From Methanothermobacter sp. CaT2 (GTDB lineage: Archaea > Methanobacteriota > Methanobacteria > Methanobacteriales > Methanothermobacteraceae): a DNA stretch of 64,000 nt. Both the position numbers and the translations under genes were made by a program. The stretch lies in the NCBI RefSeq assembly GCF_000828575.1, contig NZ_AP011952.1:937501-1001500 (forward strand). Direction: 5' to 3'. Below the pieces are notes generated by a model. The model was given only the letters and a program-made list of their open reading frames with translations, had not been told where the DNA came from and searched no databases. Shown here one piece after another: positions 38,822 to 48,189 of this stretch (positions are counted from its first letter, which is position 1; every line of letters starts with the position of its first letter).

Positions 38822-39733
38822 TTACAACCAACCTTTTATATTATCCAGAGCTTTGTTAACGGATGTCACAGTTTCCTTAAACTCGGACCTAATCTCCTCT
38901 TCATTAGTGAATATGCCTGATCTTATGCCTATACTGTATTCCTCTATTATGTCATCAAATTCATCAAGAATCTCTTTAACGGGGTCAATGTCAATACCGC
39001 CTTCTTCGTTTACTCTGAGAGAATTCAGGAAGATGGGTGTGCCTGCTTTCTGTTTTGTGACAACTACAAATTTCGGGGTTAGGTCATCCAGGAGCCTTGC
39101 CTTTTTTGCTCCTCCATCAATACTTTTAAGTGCATTTACCAGATATTCCACCCTTCTTCTCCTTTCTTCTGGGTCAATGACATGCTCAATATCATAACTA
39201 AGTTCATCGACAATAGATCCAATTACATCCATATCTATTACAATTGTCCCCTTCATGAAGTTGAAGGTGTTTATTTCAACTTTGACAAGATCTCCGCCTT
39301 CCTGACCTTCTTTTTTTCGGGTTAGTAGATCGCTATCTCCATTCCATGGGAATATACTCACGAGAGGGGAGACCTTTACTGGTGACCACCTTCTAAGAGC
39401 CATTGAGCCAGACCTTTTAACTGCTTCCATGAATCCTAATAGATCCAGATCTGGATGATTTTCAAGTATATTCTTGTATCTTTCCTTATTTTCCTCTTCG
39501 GCCTCTATTATATACTCTCCCTTATTATCCAGTTTGGTCAGTTTCATTCCAAGCTGATTCATCGTCTCTTTAAGGTAATATCTTAGTGCTTGCCCTGAAA
39601 CGTATGGGTAGTAGTCCCCTTTATTGTCCTGAACTTTCTTAAGGACAACCATATTGCCAGGGTTTTCACTGCTGTTGAGGTTATCTATATTAACCTTTGT
39701 TATGTATCCTATATTTGCAAATGTCCTGCTCAT
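38822..39733 (-). CDS. cas7: CRISPR-associated protein Cas7 (Cst2/DevR type)
   Basis: The repeated backbone subunit of Cascade that holds the crRNA spacer part. About 303 residues. The start MSRTFANIGYITKVNIDNLN and YPYVSGQALRYYLKETM are typical of the Cst2/DevR branch. ATG at 39733 has GGAGGAAATTAGA before it, so the longer in-frame extension is unlikely to be translated. Placed immediately after cas8 (one-base gap). Confidence 0.92.
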   Translation of the reverse strand: MSRTFANIGYITKVNIDNLNSSENPGNMVVLKKVQDNKGDYYPYVSGQALRYYLKETMNQLGMKLTKLDNKGEYIIEAEEENKERYKNILENHPDLDLLGFMEAVKRSGSMALRRWSPVKVSPLVSIFPWNGDSDLLTRKKEGQEGGDLVKVEINTFNFMKGTIVIDMDVIGSIVDELSYDIEHVIDPEERRRRVEYLVNALKSIDGGAKKARLLDDLTPKFVVVTKQKAGTPIFLNSLRVNEEGGIDIDPVKEILDEFDDIIEEYSIGIRSGIFTNEEEIRSEFKETVTSVNKALDNIKGWL

Positions 39734-39734
39734 T

Positions 39735-41402
39735 CTAATTTCCTCCTTTGTTTTTGGCGTACTTGGCTGAGAGGTACTTCTGTATAGCATAAATTGCCAG
39801 ATAATTTCTTATTAAAGCCACTCTGTTCTCCTTTGCATCCATAAGAATCTCTTGAATTAAATCACTGTACTTTTTGTCCCCTGCTTGGGAATTCCAGACA
39901 GCTCCCGCATCTTCTTTCAATATTTCGTATTCAAGGTTCTTAAAGAACTCAGTGAGCCTCTCAAAGTTTCCTATTTCTCTAATGGAATATAAAATATCCT
40001 TTTTATCGTATTGGGCTGCAAAATACCCGATCCTGTCTCCAACGAGTTGGCACTTATTATGCAATTCTTTCATGTCAGACATTCCAGTTACCTCCAGATA
40101 TTCTGTAAGAAATTTATAGATAAGGAGAGGGTTAATGCCAGAAGGATTATCCTGTGAGAGATTATAAAAAGAAAGGTCGGTAATAACAGGGTCTATGGGG
40201 AGACCCAGTAATATTCTTCTCGAGATCTCTTCTCTTGGTAAGTTCTTGATTTGAGGTTTACTTATATTCTTATAATAGGAATAATTCATCAGTAGATTTA
40301 AAAAAGGAGTGCCTGATTTGTTTCTTAAATTTTTAATCCTGTCAAAGAATTCTGATATATACGAAAACTTGTTGTAAATCTTTAAATCATCCACTCCACG
40401 GGATGTGACAACAAAGTAGTCTATGGACAGATAAGCAAGTTCATCTCTGTCAATTATTTTTCTCTTAATTTTTTGGATTAAGAGGAGCAATCTTGAATAA
40501 GGACCACTTGTAACAAAATCCCCTTTTTTTAAAAAATTAGTCTTTCTTGAAGATTCCTCAAGGTAATCCTCTGGAATAATCAGCATCTTCTTTATATTAT
40601 ACAAGAATGTGAGTGAGGGTGCTGATATGATGAACACGTTATTGTCCACGAAATAATTATTTAATAAACCATATCTATAAATGAGGTCACACATGAAACA
40701 GGCCGTTATATCCTTTTTTAATCTTAAATCTCTAAATGATGGCTTTGGATCCCCCGTACCGAAATCAAATATCAGATTGGTAGATTTTATTGAAAAAGAT
40801 CCTTTTTTGTTCTTATCATCTATGTACTTTGAATACTTACTTCCACAGAAGAAGCATTTATCCCCTGCCTGGATTTTTTTTATTTTTGATGAAATTGATT
40901 CTCCAAGTTTTTTTGGTTCAAGGTATATCATTACATTACTACCTTTTTTACCATACTGAAGATCACCACTTACCTTTCCATCAAAGCTGTTTTTAGCCTC
41001 AGCTTCCTCCTTTTTTAGAGCTTCAAGTTTTTTTTCGGTTACCTGCATCCTAGGTAAAAGATCTTTTGTGCGTTCAGACCTCTGTAAATATGGTTTAACA
41101 TTAAGTTTTGGTGCTATAATGACTCTATCCTTTACTGGATCGTAGTAAGGTCTGTTATTGTTGGTTTCCTCAAACGCCTTGGAATAATAAATACTCCTTA
41201 AGATGAAATAGGTCTCTTTCAATTCTGTGAATGATCCATGAAATGTGATCTTATTATCCGAGAGCTCAAATTTAGAATCCCCATATTTCACAGTGTAATC
41301 ATCAATATTTTCAAATCTCTCATCTCTCCTAAGATCAAAAAAGATATTCACAAGACCATTATCGTAAAGGAAATCCCTCTTACCAAAGCTTATTGTAATC
41401 AT
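39735..41402 (-). CDS. cas8: CRISPR-associated protein Cas8 (Cst1-like, type I-B)
   Basis: The large Cascade subunit that recognises the PAM, 555 residues and poorly conserved in general. A split zinc finger with CFFCGSKYSK and CFMCDLIYRYG lies near residues 180-240, a hallmark of Cst1/Cas8b-type proteins. The rest is charged and AT-rich. ATG 41402 overlaps the cas6 stop as ATGA, showing coupling. Assignment rests on the zinc motif plus operon position between cas6 and cas7. Confidence 0.85.
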   Translation of the reverse strand: MITISFGKRDFLYDNGLVNIFFDLRRDERFENIDDYTVKYGDSKFELSDNKITFHGSFTELKETYFILRSIYYSKAFEETNNNRPYYDPVKDRVIIAPKLNVKPYLQRSERTKDLLPRMQVTEKKLEALKKEEAEAKNSFDGKVSGDLQYGKKGSNVMIYLEPKKLGESISSKIKKIQAGDKCFFCGSKYSKYIDDKNKKGSFSIKSTNLIFDFGTGDPKPSFRDLRLKKDITACFMCDLIYRYGLLNNYFVDNNVFIISAPSLTFLYNIKKMLIIPEDYLEESSRKTNFLKKGDFVTSGPYSRLLLLIQKIKRKIIDRDELAYLSIDYFVVTSRGVDDLKIYNKFSYISEFFDRIKNLRNKSGTPFLNLLMNYSYYKNISKPQIKNLPREEISRRILLGLPIDPVITDLSFYNLSQDNPSGINPLLIYKFLTEYLEVTGMSDMKELHNKCQLVGDRIGYFAAQYDKKDILYSIREIGNFERLTEFFKNLEYEILKEDAGAVWNSQAGDKKYSDLIQEILMDAKENRVALIRNYLAIYAIQKYLSAKYAKNKGGN

Positions 41403-42112
41403 CTTACACCCTCCAAAGTATTTAACATTCCAAAACCCAGTGAATTTTTCTCACCAATGCCACAATCCAATAAAAACCTGTAAAACCTTTTGTTATCCAT
41501 ATTAAACTTTTCAAGGTTCTTCCATAGCGTTCCTATGACAATAAACACTTTATCTGCCCTTTTAAGCCTTACAGCAACCTCTCGAGAGTATTGTAGCCGG
41601 TCAAAAATGTTTCCATCAAAGTGATAGTCATCATCATAAAATGCATTGTATTTCTTCAAAGCATTTTCTTTCACTCTCTCCATGAAAAAAGACAATTCAT
41701 GTGAGTTCTTCATTGAAAAATATATATTTTTTCTATTTTTTTCATATAGGACTACGGGCGTGCTTGTTATAAATTGCCTTCCCATCTTTGGTTTGAAAAG
41801 GCTCACTGATTCCAGATGAATGGGAATCTTTCCCAGGTAATAGGAGTCCTTTTTCTTAATCTCCTTTTCAATCGTCTTCAGGAGCCTGATTGCCGGTGAA
41901 GAAATTATTAAATTTTTGGTTTCATCCTTTTCAAAATCACTAACAGGAAAGATATTCGAAAAACAGAAATATTTGAAGCCTTTTATGTCGTGGTAACTTT
42001 CAAATTCAGGACTTCTCTTTAAAAAAGAGTAAATAAAGCCCTGAATAGTATAATTATTGATTGAAGAGTATTCAAAATCTTCTTTTGGCTTAAATTTGAT
42101 AAGAAGCCTCAT
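41399..42112 (-). CDS. cas6: CRISPR-associated endoribonuclease Cas6
   Basis: Processes pre-crRNA within the repeats. About 237 residues with two RRM-like parts and the C-terminal glycine-rich loop GIGEKNSLGFGML, the Cas6 signature. Tyr/His candidates for catalysis occur near the N-terminus (SINNYTIQGFIYSFLKRS). ATG at 42112 follows AAGGGA; the frame is open upstream, but that part lies in promoter-like sequence. It is the first gene of the cas operon. Confidence 0.9.
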   Translation of the reverse strand: MRLLIKFKPKEDFEYSSINNYTIQGFIYSFLKRSPEFESYHDIKGFKYFCFSNIFPVSDFEKDETKNLIISSPAIRLLKTIEKEIKKKDSYYLGKIPIHLESVSLFKPKMGRQFITSTPVVLYEKNRKNIYFSMKNSHELSFFMERVKENALKKYNAFYDDDYHFDGNIFDRLQYSREVAVRLKRADKVFIVIGTLWKNLEKFNMDNKRFYRFLLDCGIGEKNSLGFGMLNTLEGVR

Positions 42113-42132
42113 CTTTAATCCCTTGAATTTTT

Positions 42133-42216
42133 CTAGATATATTCTGGAAGATCTACTAATTGTATGGAATACGCTACATGTCAATGATTTATGTTTACAT
42201 TATGGTATATAAATTT
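42133..42216 (-). promoter_or_regulatory. Candidate promoters of the cas operon
   Basis: Two minus-strand TATA-like elements precede cas6. ATTTATATACC is at about 42205-42216, giving a start near 42183. GAATATATCTAG is at about 42133-42144, giving a start close to the ATG itself. I cannot choose between them from sequence. Confidence 0.45.
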
Positions 42217-42345
42217 ATCTATTTTTGTTTAGGTAATATCTGTAACCCATATCTGCATTCCATCTTATGAAAATGGGCACTGCAGTGTATCCCCTAATTC
42301 ATCTTCATGATTAACTTGGACCCGCTGGATGATATGCATGCTTTA

Positions 42346-42522
42346 CTATGTAAGGGTCCTCCATGCCATGCTCCCCTTAAAGTGAGGGCATGGTGTAGGA
42401 TTTTGAGGTTCTGGTTCCCCACTGCAGCACATATCCTGAACTGTCCCAATTGAAACCATCGACCTCAGGGGCATCCAGATGAGTTTGCAGGGGAACCCAT
42501 ATTCTCCTTCATTCCTCCAGAC
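42346..42522 (-). pseudogene. Possible degraded coding remnant beside the cas island
   Basis: The roughly 420 bases between cas6 and the ABC permease gene hold no intact gene. A minus-strand open stretch of about 58 codons without a start (ending GEPEPQNPTP...GSMAWRTLT, stop at 42346) has the GC-rich look of ordinary coding DNA and could be the tail of a decayed gene, possibly a transposase of the IS605 OrfB kind. I am not sure of the family. The part 42217-42345 shows nothing I recognise. Confidence 0.3.
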
Positions 42523-42533
42523 TCAATGAGGGC

Positions 42534-43298
42534 CTACATGATGTTCTGTTCCTTCCTGTTGAAGAGGAAGGCTGCGATGAGCACCGTTACCACAGCAAAG
42601 ATGGTTATGACCACCATGTTAACGCCCAGGGGTAGAACTGATTCCCTGAGTATCGTGAATCGAAGGGCGTCAACTGCATATGTGAGGGGGTTAATGTACA
42701 CGGCACCCTGAAGCCAGGCCGGGAGCCCGGTTATGGGGAACAGGGCCCCGCTGAGGAGGAATATGGGGAGTACTATGAAGCTCATTATGAGGTTGAATCC
42801 CTCCATGCTGTCTGTGAATGCGGCTATAACCAGTCCGAGGCCCCCGAGGCCCATGGAGATTATGAGGGCTATCACCATGCTCACAATGAAACACTGGGGT
42901 GACATGGTAATCCCGACTATGAAGGATAGTGCCAGGAGTATGGCTGCCTGTATCATTGAGGCAGTGCTTATCCCCAGTGCCTTACCAACCACCATTGACT
43001 CCCTGGATATGGGCGCCACGAGTATCTCCTTCAGGAAACCGTACTGTCTGTCGATTATCACCGAGACCCCTGAGAATATGCTGGTGAAGAGCACTGTCTG
43101 GCCTATGATCCCAGGATAGATGAATGCCTTGTATCCCCCCGGGACCCCGCCGAATCTGACCGCGGCCCCCAGCCCTGTCCCGAATATTATGAGCCAGAGG
43201 AGGGGGGTGACTATTGATGTGACTATCCGGGATCTGTACCGGAAGAATCTCTTCATTTCACGGAGCCATATCGTGTATATACCCTCAATTTCAGCCAT
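42534..43298 (-). CDS. ABC-2 type transporter permease
   Basis: The membrane half of an ABC exporter, about 254 residues with six hydrophobic segments. The ABC-2 signature region reads KEILVAPISRESMVVGKALG, and SGALFPITGLPAWLQGAVYI follows before the last helix, as in DrrB-like exporters. ATG at 43298 has GGAGGCG upstream. It is the second gene of a leftward pair with the ATPase. The substrate may be a lipid, drug or polymer; this is not readable. Confidence 0.9.
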   Translation of the reverse strand: MAEIEGIYTIWLREMKRFFRYRSRIVTSIVTPLLWLIIFGTGLGAAVRFGGVPGGYKAFIYPGIIGQTVLFTSIFSGVSVIIDRQYGFLKEILVAPISRESMVVGKALGISTASMIQAAILLALSFIVGITMSPQCFIVSMVIALIISMGLGGLGLVIAAFTDSMEGFNLIMSFIVLPIFLLSGALFPITGLPAWLQGAVYINPLTYAVDALRFTILRESVLPLGVNMVVITIFAVVTVLIAAFLFNRKEQNIM

Positions 43299-43345
43299 TC
43301 CAATCACGCCTCCAAACAGAAACACAGGAAACCATCAGGACCCGG

Positions 43346-44284
43346 TCACGCCTCAGTTATACCCCTGCCTGTGTACTTTATGAATACATCCTCAAGTGTG
43401 GGGTGTTCGAGTTCCACGGCCCTCACATAGTAGCTGTTCCTTGCTGCAAGGTTAACTATCTCCGGGACCAGGTTCTCTCCCCGTTCAACCAGTATTTTAA
43501 CCTCATCATCCATGAGGTAGGCCTCCTTGACATAGTCCTGCCTCTGGAGGAGTTCATAGAATTCAGGTGCCCGGTCAACCCTGACCGTTATGGTGTCTGC
43601 TCCAAGCTCCCTTTTGAGGTTCCCTGGACTGTCGGCCTTTATGATCTCGCCGTGGCTCATTATGGCAACCTCATCGCAGAGCTTATCGGCCTCCTCCATG
43701 TAATGGGTTGTCAGCAGCACTGTGACGTCCTCCTCCCGGTTGAGTTTCTCTATGTACCTCCATATGCTCTCCCTTGTCTGTGGGTCGAGTCCAAGGGTTG
43801 GTTCGTCGAGGAAGAGGACCCTTGGATGGTGTATGAGTCCACGGCCTATTTCCAGCCTCCTCTTCATCCCCCCGGAGTAGGTCTTCACGTACTCGTCTGC
43901 CTTGTCTCCGAGGGCTATGAGATCCAGGACCTCCTCTATCCTTTTATCCCTTATATCCCTGGGTACACCGTAGAGGGCGGCGTGCATCTCCAGGTGCTCC
44001 CTGCCTGTGAGTATATCATCCAGGGCCCTTGACTGGAAGACTATCCCAATGGATTCCCGGACCTTCCTTGCATCCTTCACTATGTCATACCCGTTGACGG
44101 TGCCCCTGCCCCCGGTGGGGCGGAGTATGGTGCAGAGCATGGATATCAGTGTCGTTTTACCGGCCCCGTTTGGTCCCAGGACGCCGTATATTGATTCCTC
44201 AGGGACCTTCAGGTTCACTCCCTTAACCGCCAGGAAGTCATCATACCTCTTCCTTATATCCTCTGTCTCGATTATGTAATCCAT
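43346..44284 (-). CDS. ABC transporter ATP-binding protein (DrrA-like)
   Basis: A 312-residue ATPase with Walker A GPNGAGKTTL, Q-loop VFQSRALDD, signature YSGGMKRRLEIGRGL, Walker B VLFLDEPTLGLD and switch His in TTHYMEEADK. The C-terminal 80 residues form the DUF4162-type extension common in DrrA/CcmA exporters (ending LEDVFIKYTGRGITEA). It would energise the permease encoded downstream. Confidence 0.94.
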   Translation of the reverse strand: MDYIIETEDIRKRYDDFLAVKGVNLKVPEESIYGVLGPNGAGKTTLISMLCTILRPTGGRGTVNGYDIVKDARKVRESIGIVFQSRALDDILTGREHLEMHAALYGVPRDIRDKRIEEVLDLIALGDKADEYVKTYSGGMKRRLEIGRGLIHHPRVLFLDEPTLGLDPQTRESIWRYIEKLNREEDVTVLLTTHYMEEADKLCDEVAIMSHGEIIKADSPGNLKRELGADTITVRVDRAPEFYELLQRQDYVKEAYLMDDEVKILVERGENLVPEIVNLAARNSYYVRAVELEHPTLEDVFIKYTGRGITEA

Positions 44285-44397
44285 TTAAACACTCCCGGCC
44301 CTTCAGTATTATTCGCTTATTTTTTATGGTGGCTGGTATAATAATATTATCATGGGAGTATAACCTGCGCTGCACTGAACTCTCATGTGGTTAGGAG

Positions 44398-45816
44398 GTG
44401 TTTCTTCTGGTCTTTGAGAATATTGAGAAGGCCCCCACCGGTGTAAGGGGCCTTGATATGATTACTGAGGGGGGTTTTCCAAGGGGCCGTAACACCCTGA
44501 TATACGGGGGCCCCGGGACCGGTAAGACCTTCATTGCAATGGAGTTTCTCCTGAAGGGTGCCTCGGTCTATGGAGAGCCCGGTGTCATGGTTAGCTTCGA
44601 TGAACCCGCAGCAAACCTTATTGAAAACTTCAGATCATCAGACAGACTCCTTGAGAGGCTCCTCAATGATGGTTCACTCTTCATTGAGGATGTTTCCTGT
44701 GGCATGGACCCTGAGATTGGATCCTACAGCCTGGAGGCCCTGAAGCTGAGGATCGAGGACAGCATAAGGAAGACCGGTGCCAGGAGGGTTGTCCTTGATA
44801 AGGTTGATAACCTCTTTGATGGCACCAAAAAACCCGGTCTGATAAGGTCTGAACTCCATGAACTCATAGGGTGGCTGAACGGTATGGGGGTTACCAGCGT
44901 ATTCACCTCAGGGGATTCGGGGGGTTCCCCTACCCATGGGCTTGAGGAGTACATCTCTGACTGTGTCATACACCTCACCCACACCTTTGAGGGGCAGGTG
45001 GGGACAAGGCACCTCCGGGTGGTGAAGTACCGTGGCTCCGGTCACGGCCTCAACCGGTACCCCTTCCTCATAAACAGGAGGGGGGTCTCCATATTCCCGA
45101 TCACGTCCCTCACCCTTGATTACAGTGTGAGCAGGGAACTTGTATCCACAGGGATACCGGACCTGGATGATATGCTGGGCGGGGGCGTGTACAGGGGATC
45201 GTCTGTGCTCATATCCGGGACCACAGGGGCCGGTAAGACCAGCCTCCTCTCAAAGTTTGCCTGTGAATCCTGCAGGAGGGGTGAGAGGTGCCTCTTCTTT
45301 GCCAACGAGGAGCCCGCTGACCAGATAGTCCGCAACATGAAGTCCATCGGCATCGATCTTGGTGAGTTCCTGGGTGAGAACCTCCTCATACACTCTGATC
45401 GTCCAACATCCCTTGGACTTGAAGCCCACCTCACATCAATGCAGGACCTTGTCATGGACTTCAGACCCGATGCTGTGCTGGTTGACCCTGTCACGGCACT
45501 GGCAGGGGCTGGTAGCCCTGAAAACCGGGCCGAGAATTCAAAGAACCTGTTCATAAGGTTCACTGATTTCCTTAAAAGCAGGGGCATCACCTCAATATTC
45601 ACATACCTTATAAGTTCACCCTTCACTGCAACAACCACCGAACTCAAACTGTCCTCACTCATAGACACCTGGATAGTCCTTGAACATGTGAGGACAAACG
45701 GGGAGTACCGGAGGCTCCTCCGGATACTCAAAAGCAGGGGCATGAACCATTCAAGCAGTATCGCGGAGCTCAGATTCACCGACAGGGGCATACTCCTCAA
45801 GGGGGGTTCCTGGTGA
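44398..45816 (+). CDS. KaiC-like double-domain RecA-family ATPase
   Basis: About 470 residues with two KaiC domains in tandem: GVRGLDMITEGGFPRGRNTL with P-loop GGPGTGKT, and GIPDLDDMLGGGVYRGSSVL with P-loop GTTGAGKT. The second copy has FANEEPADQI, a KaiC-type glutamate pair. It ends soon after the second core and so lacks the long cyanobacterial C-terminal tail. It precedes kaiB-like and histidine kinase genes in one operon. The start is odd: a stop at 44392-44394 leaves only GTG 44398, inside the AGGAGGTG ribosome binding site, or CTG 44407. Function in timing or signalling is inference. Confidence 0.9.
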   Translation: MFLLVFENIEKAPTGVRGLDMITEGGFPRGRNTLIYGGPGTGKTFIAMEFLLKGASVYGEPGVMVSFDEPAANLIENFRSSDRLLERLLNDGSLFIEDVSCGMDPEIGSYSLEALKLRIEDSIRKTGARRVVLDKVDNLFDGTKKPGLIRSELHELIGWLNGMGVTSVFTSGDSGGSPTHGLEEYISDCVIHLTHTFEGQVGTRHLRVVKYRGSGHGLNRYPFLINRRGVSIFPITSLTLDYSVSRELVSTGIPDLDDMLGGGVYRGSSVLISGTTGAGKTSLLSKFACESCRRGERCLFFANEEPADQIVRNMKSIGIDLGEFLGENLLIHSDRPTSLGLEAHLTSMQDLVMDFRPDAVLVDPVTALAGAGSPENRAENSKNLFIRFTDFLKSRGITSIFTYLISSPFTATTTELKLSSLIDTWIVLEHVRTNGEYRRLLRILKSRGMNHSSSIAELRFTDRGILLKGGSW

Positions 45817-45835
45817 AGCATGGGGGTGTTCCCTG

Positions 45836-46081
45836 ATGATCCAGCTACGCCTCTATGTAACCGGCGATAGCCTCTCAGAGAGGGCACTTGAAAACCTCAG
45901 GGGGGTCATTGATGATAGGGTGGAACTGGAGGTTGTGAACGTCCTGGAGAACCCCGCCATTGCAAGGGAGAACGGAGTCATAGCCATCCCCACCCTTGAA
46001 AGGCTCAGCCCGGGCCCCCGGAGGAGGGTTATAGGGGACCTCTCCGATGCAGGTGCACTGAGGAGGTTCCTTGGAATCTGA
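45836..46081 (+). CDS. KaiB-like protein
   Basis: An 81-residue thioredoxin-like KaiB domain: LRLYVTGDSLSERALENLRG at the start, VVNVLENPAIARENGVIAIP in the middle and LERLSPGPRRRVIGDLSD near the end, which parallels the KaiB PTL...PPPVRRIIGDLS block. ATG at 45836 follows GGGGGTG. It lies 19 bases after the KaiC-like gene and 10 before the kinase. In cyanobacteria KaiB binds KaiC and sequesters or recruits kinases; a similar partnership here is inferred from gene order. Confidence 0.9.
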   Translation: MIQLRLYVTGDSLSERALENLRGVIDDRVELEVVNVLENPAIARENGVIAIPTLERLSPGPRRRVIGDLSDAGALRRFLGI

Positions 46082-46091
46082 GGTGGATGCC

Positions 46092-48092
46092 ATGGAGAGG
46101 TTTCTGAGGAGGATACGTGATATCGTTGAGATGTCCGGACAGAGGGACATGGAATCCCTCATCAGGGACATGAAGGCCGGGGACCATATCTGCATCATCT
46201 ATGATGACGATGAGGAATGGAGGAACACCCTAATCCCCTTCATGGTTGATGGCCTCCGGCGGGGTGAGAGGTGCCTGTACATATGCAGTGAAAGGACCGC
46301 TGACACGGTACGGGAGGAACTTGGCAGGGAAGTCCCTGTGGATGAATTCGAAACGGATGGTCGACTCAGGATAATGGATGACAGTGACGCCTACACTGAT
46401 GGCGGGGTCTTTGACCCTGAAAGGATGGTGGCCCTCCTTGAATCTGAAACCCGGAAGGCTGTCTCCGAGGGATTCAATGGCCTGAGGGTTACCGGTGAGA
46501 TGGACTGGGTCCTCAAAGGCCTCCCCGGGAGTGAGAGGCTCATTGAATATGAGAACATGCTGAACAACTTCTTTCCCGGCTCAGACTGCCTAGCCATCTG
46601 TCAGTACCGGAGGAGTCTCTTCAGCCCCGAAATAATCAGGGGTGTGCTCCTCACCCACCCCCTTGTGGTCTGGAACTCCATGGTGTACAGGAACCCCTAC
46701 TATGTCAGACCGGAAATCCTCCTCAGGGGTGTGAGGAGTGAAATGGAGGTTGACATGTGGCTTGAGAACATCCGCAGGGAGAATGAACTCCTGTGCTCCC
46801 TTGAGAACCTCATGTACCTCTATGAGGCATTCATAGATCACAACCCGGGGATTGTGTTCCTCAAGGATTCAGGGGGAAGGTACATACTTGCAAACAGCAG
46901 TTTCTCAGAGATCTTTGGAGTTGATGATGTCACAGGAAAGACAGACCCTGAACTGATGAATAGGAGGGCTGCTGAGGCATGCCGGAGGTCCGACATGGCA
47001 GCCCTCAGGGATGGTGAATCCTACACTGAGGAGGAGGTCCATGGGAGAGTCTACGGGGTCTATAAATTCAGGGTCGAACTCCCTGGCGGTGAACTGGGTG
47101 TCGGAGGATTTGCCCTGGATATAACCGATAAGAAGATCCATGAGATGGAGGTCGAGACCTCAAGGAACAATTTCCTGGGTATCGTCGAGAACAGCCCGGA
47201 GCCCATGATGATAGTTGACCTGGAGGGCGTGCTGCTCTACTCAAACCCCGCTGCCAGGAAGTTCTTTGGCTGGTCACCTGAATATAGAGGTAAGCACATA
47301 GGCATACCCCTCAGTAGGGAACTGCAGGAGGTTAAGGTCCTGACAGCGGACGGTGAGGTCCGTGTGGCTGAGATGATGATCACAGATACCGTCTGGGAGG
47401 GCAGGGAATCCCTCCTCATACGGCTCCACGACATCACAAGGCTTCGTGAATACGAGGAATCCCTGCGGAGGTCCCTGGATGAAAAGGACGTGATGCTCAG
47501 GGAGATACACCACCGCGTCAAGAACAACCTCCAGATTATCTCAAGCCTCCTGAACCTCCAGAGGTATCACCTGGAGGATGGCAGGGCTGCCGAGGCCCTG
47601 AGGGACAGCGTAACCCGCATAAAGTCCATGGCCATGATCCATGAGAAGATCTACCAGACCGAGAACATGGCCCATGTGAACTTCAGGGAATACCTGGAGA
47701 ACCTTCTCTCTGAACTGCGATCAAACTACCCCTCCATGGACATCAGGTTCCAGTTCAAACTGGAGGACGTTGACCTCAGCATAAACCAGGCCATACCCTG
47801 CGGACTGATAGTCAATGAGGCCGTGACCAACGCCCTGAAGCATGCATTCCCTGGTGGTTCCGGTGAGGTCCGGATATCCATGAGACGGGTTGGTGATTCA
47901 ATGGAGGTCACCATCGCCGATGACGGTGTGGGGCTCCCGGAATCCTTTGACCCATCAGTGGATGGTGGTCTTGGAATGGATCTCATGCTGAACCTGGCCG
48001 CACAGCTTGAGGGTGAGGTCACCATTGATGGCTCGGATGGTGTCAGGGTGGCCCTCAGGTTCCCCCTGGAACCGGTTGAGGAACCCTCATGA
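46092..48092 (+). CDS. Sensor histidine kinase with MEDS, PAS and HisKA_2 domains
   Basis: A 666-residue soluble kinase. The N-terminal MEDS domain (about residues 20-190) shows AGDHICIIYDDDEEWRNTL and RGERCLYICSE. Two PAS domains follow (about 245-355 and 365-455), then HisKA_2 with REIHHRVKNNLQIISSLL, where His473/474 is the likely phosphosite, and HATPase_c with NEAVTNALKHAF and DDGVGLP. MEDS is itself a degenerate KaiC-like fold. No membrane segment is seen and no response regulator is nearby. ATG 46092 follows GAGGTGG. With KaiC and KaiB it forms a three-gene operon. Confidence 0.92.
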   Translation: MERFLRRIRDIVEMSGQRDMESLIRDMKAGDHICIIYDDDEEWRNTLIPFMVDGLRRGERCLYICSERTADTVREELGREVPVDEFETDGRLRIMDDSDAYTDGGVFDPERMVALLESETRKAVSEGFNGLRVTGEMDWVLKGLPGSERLIEYENMLNNFFPGSDCLAICQYRRSLFSPEIIRGVLLTHPLVVWNSMVYRNPYYVRPEILLRGVRSEMEVDMWLENIRRENELLCSLENLMYLYEAFIDHNPGIVFLKDSGGRYILANSSFSEIFGVDDVTGKTDPELMNRRAAEACRRSDMAALRDGESYTEEEVHGRVYGVYKFRVELPGGELGVGGFALDITDKKIHEMEVETSRNNFLGIVENSPEPMMIVDLEGVLLYSNPAARKFFGWSPEYRGKHIGIPLSRELQEVKVLTADGEVRVAEMMITDTVWEGRESLLIRLHDITRLREYEESLRRSLDEKDVMLREIHHRVKNNLQIISSLLNLQRYHLEDGRAAEALRDSVTRIKSMAMIHEKIYQTENMAHVNFREYLENLLSELRSNYPSMDIRFQFKLEDVDLSINQAIPCGLIVNEAVTNALKHAFPGGSGEVRISMRRVGDSMEVTIADDGVGLPESFDPSVDGGLGMDLMLNLAAQLEGEVTIDGSDGVRVALRFPLEPVEEPS

Positions 48093-48189
48093 ATTAATCC
48101 ACCTTTTAATCCTCCATCAGCAGCACAGCCCCTCTGTTACATTAAAAAATTAAATAATATCAGCGCCATAATTATTATGGGTGAGGTGC

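Noticed and set aside
44558-44743. Alternative small frames inside the KaiC-like gene
   Set aside because: They lack start signals and the KaiC frame explains the codon pattern.
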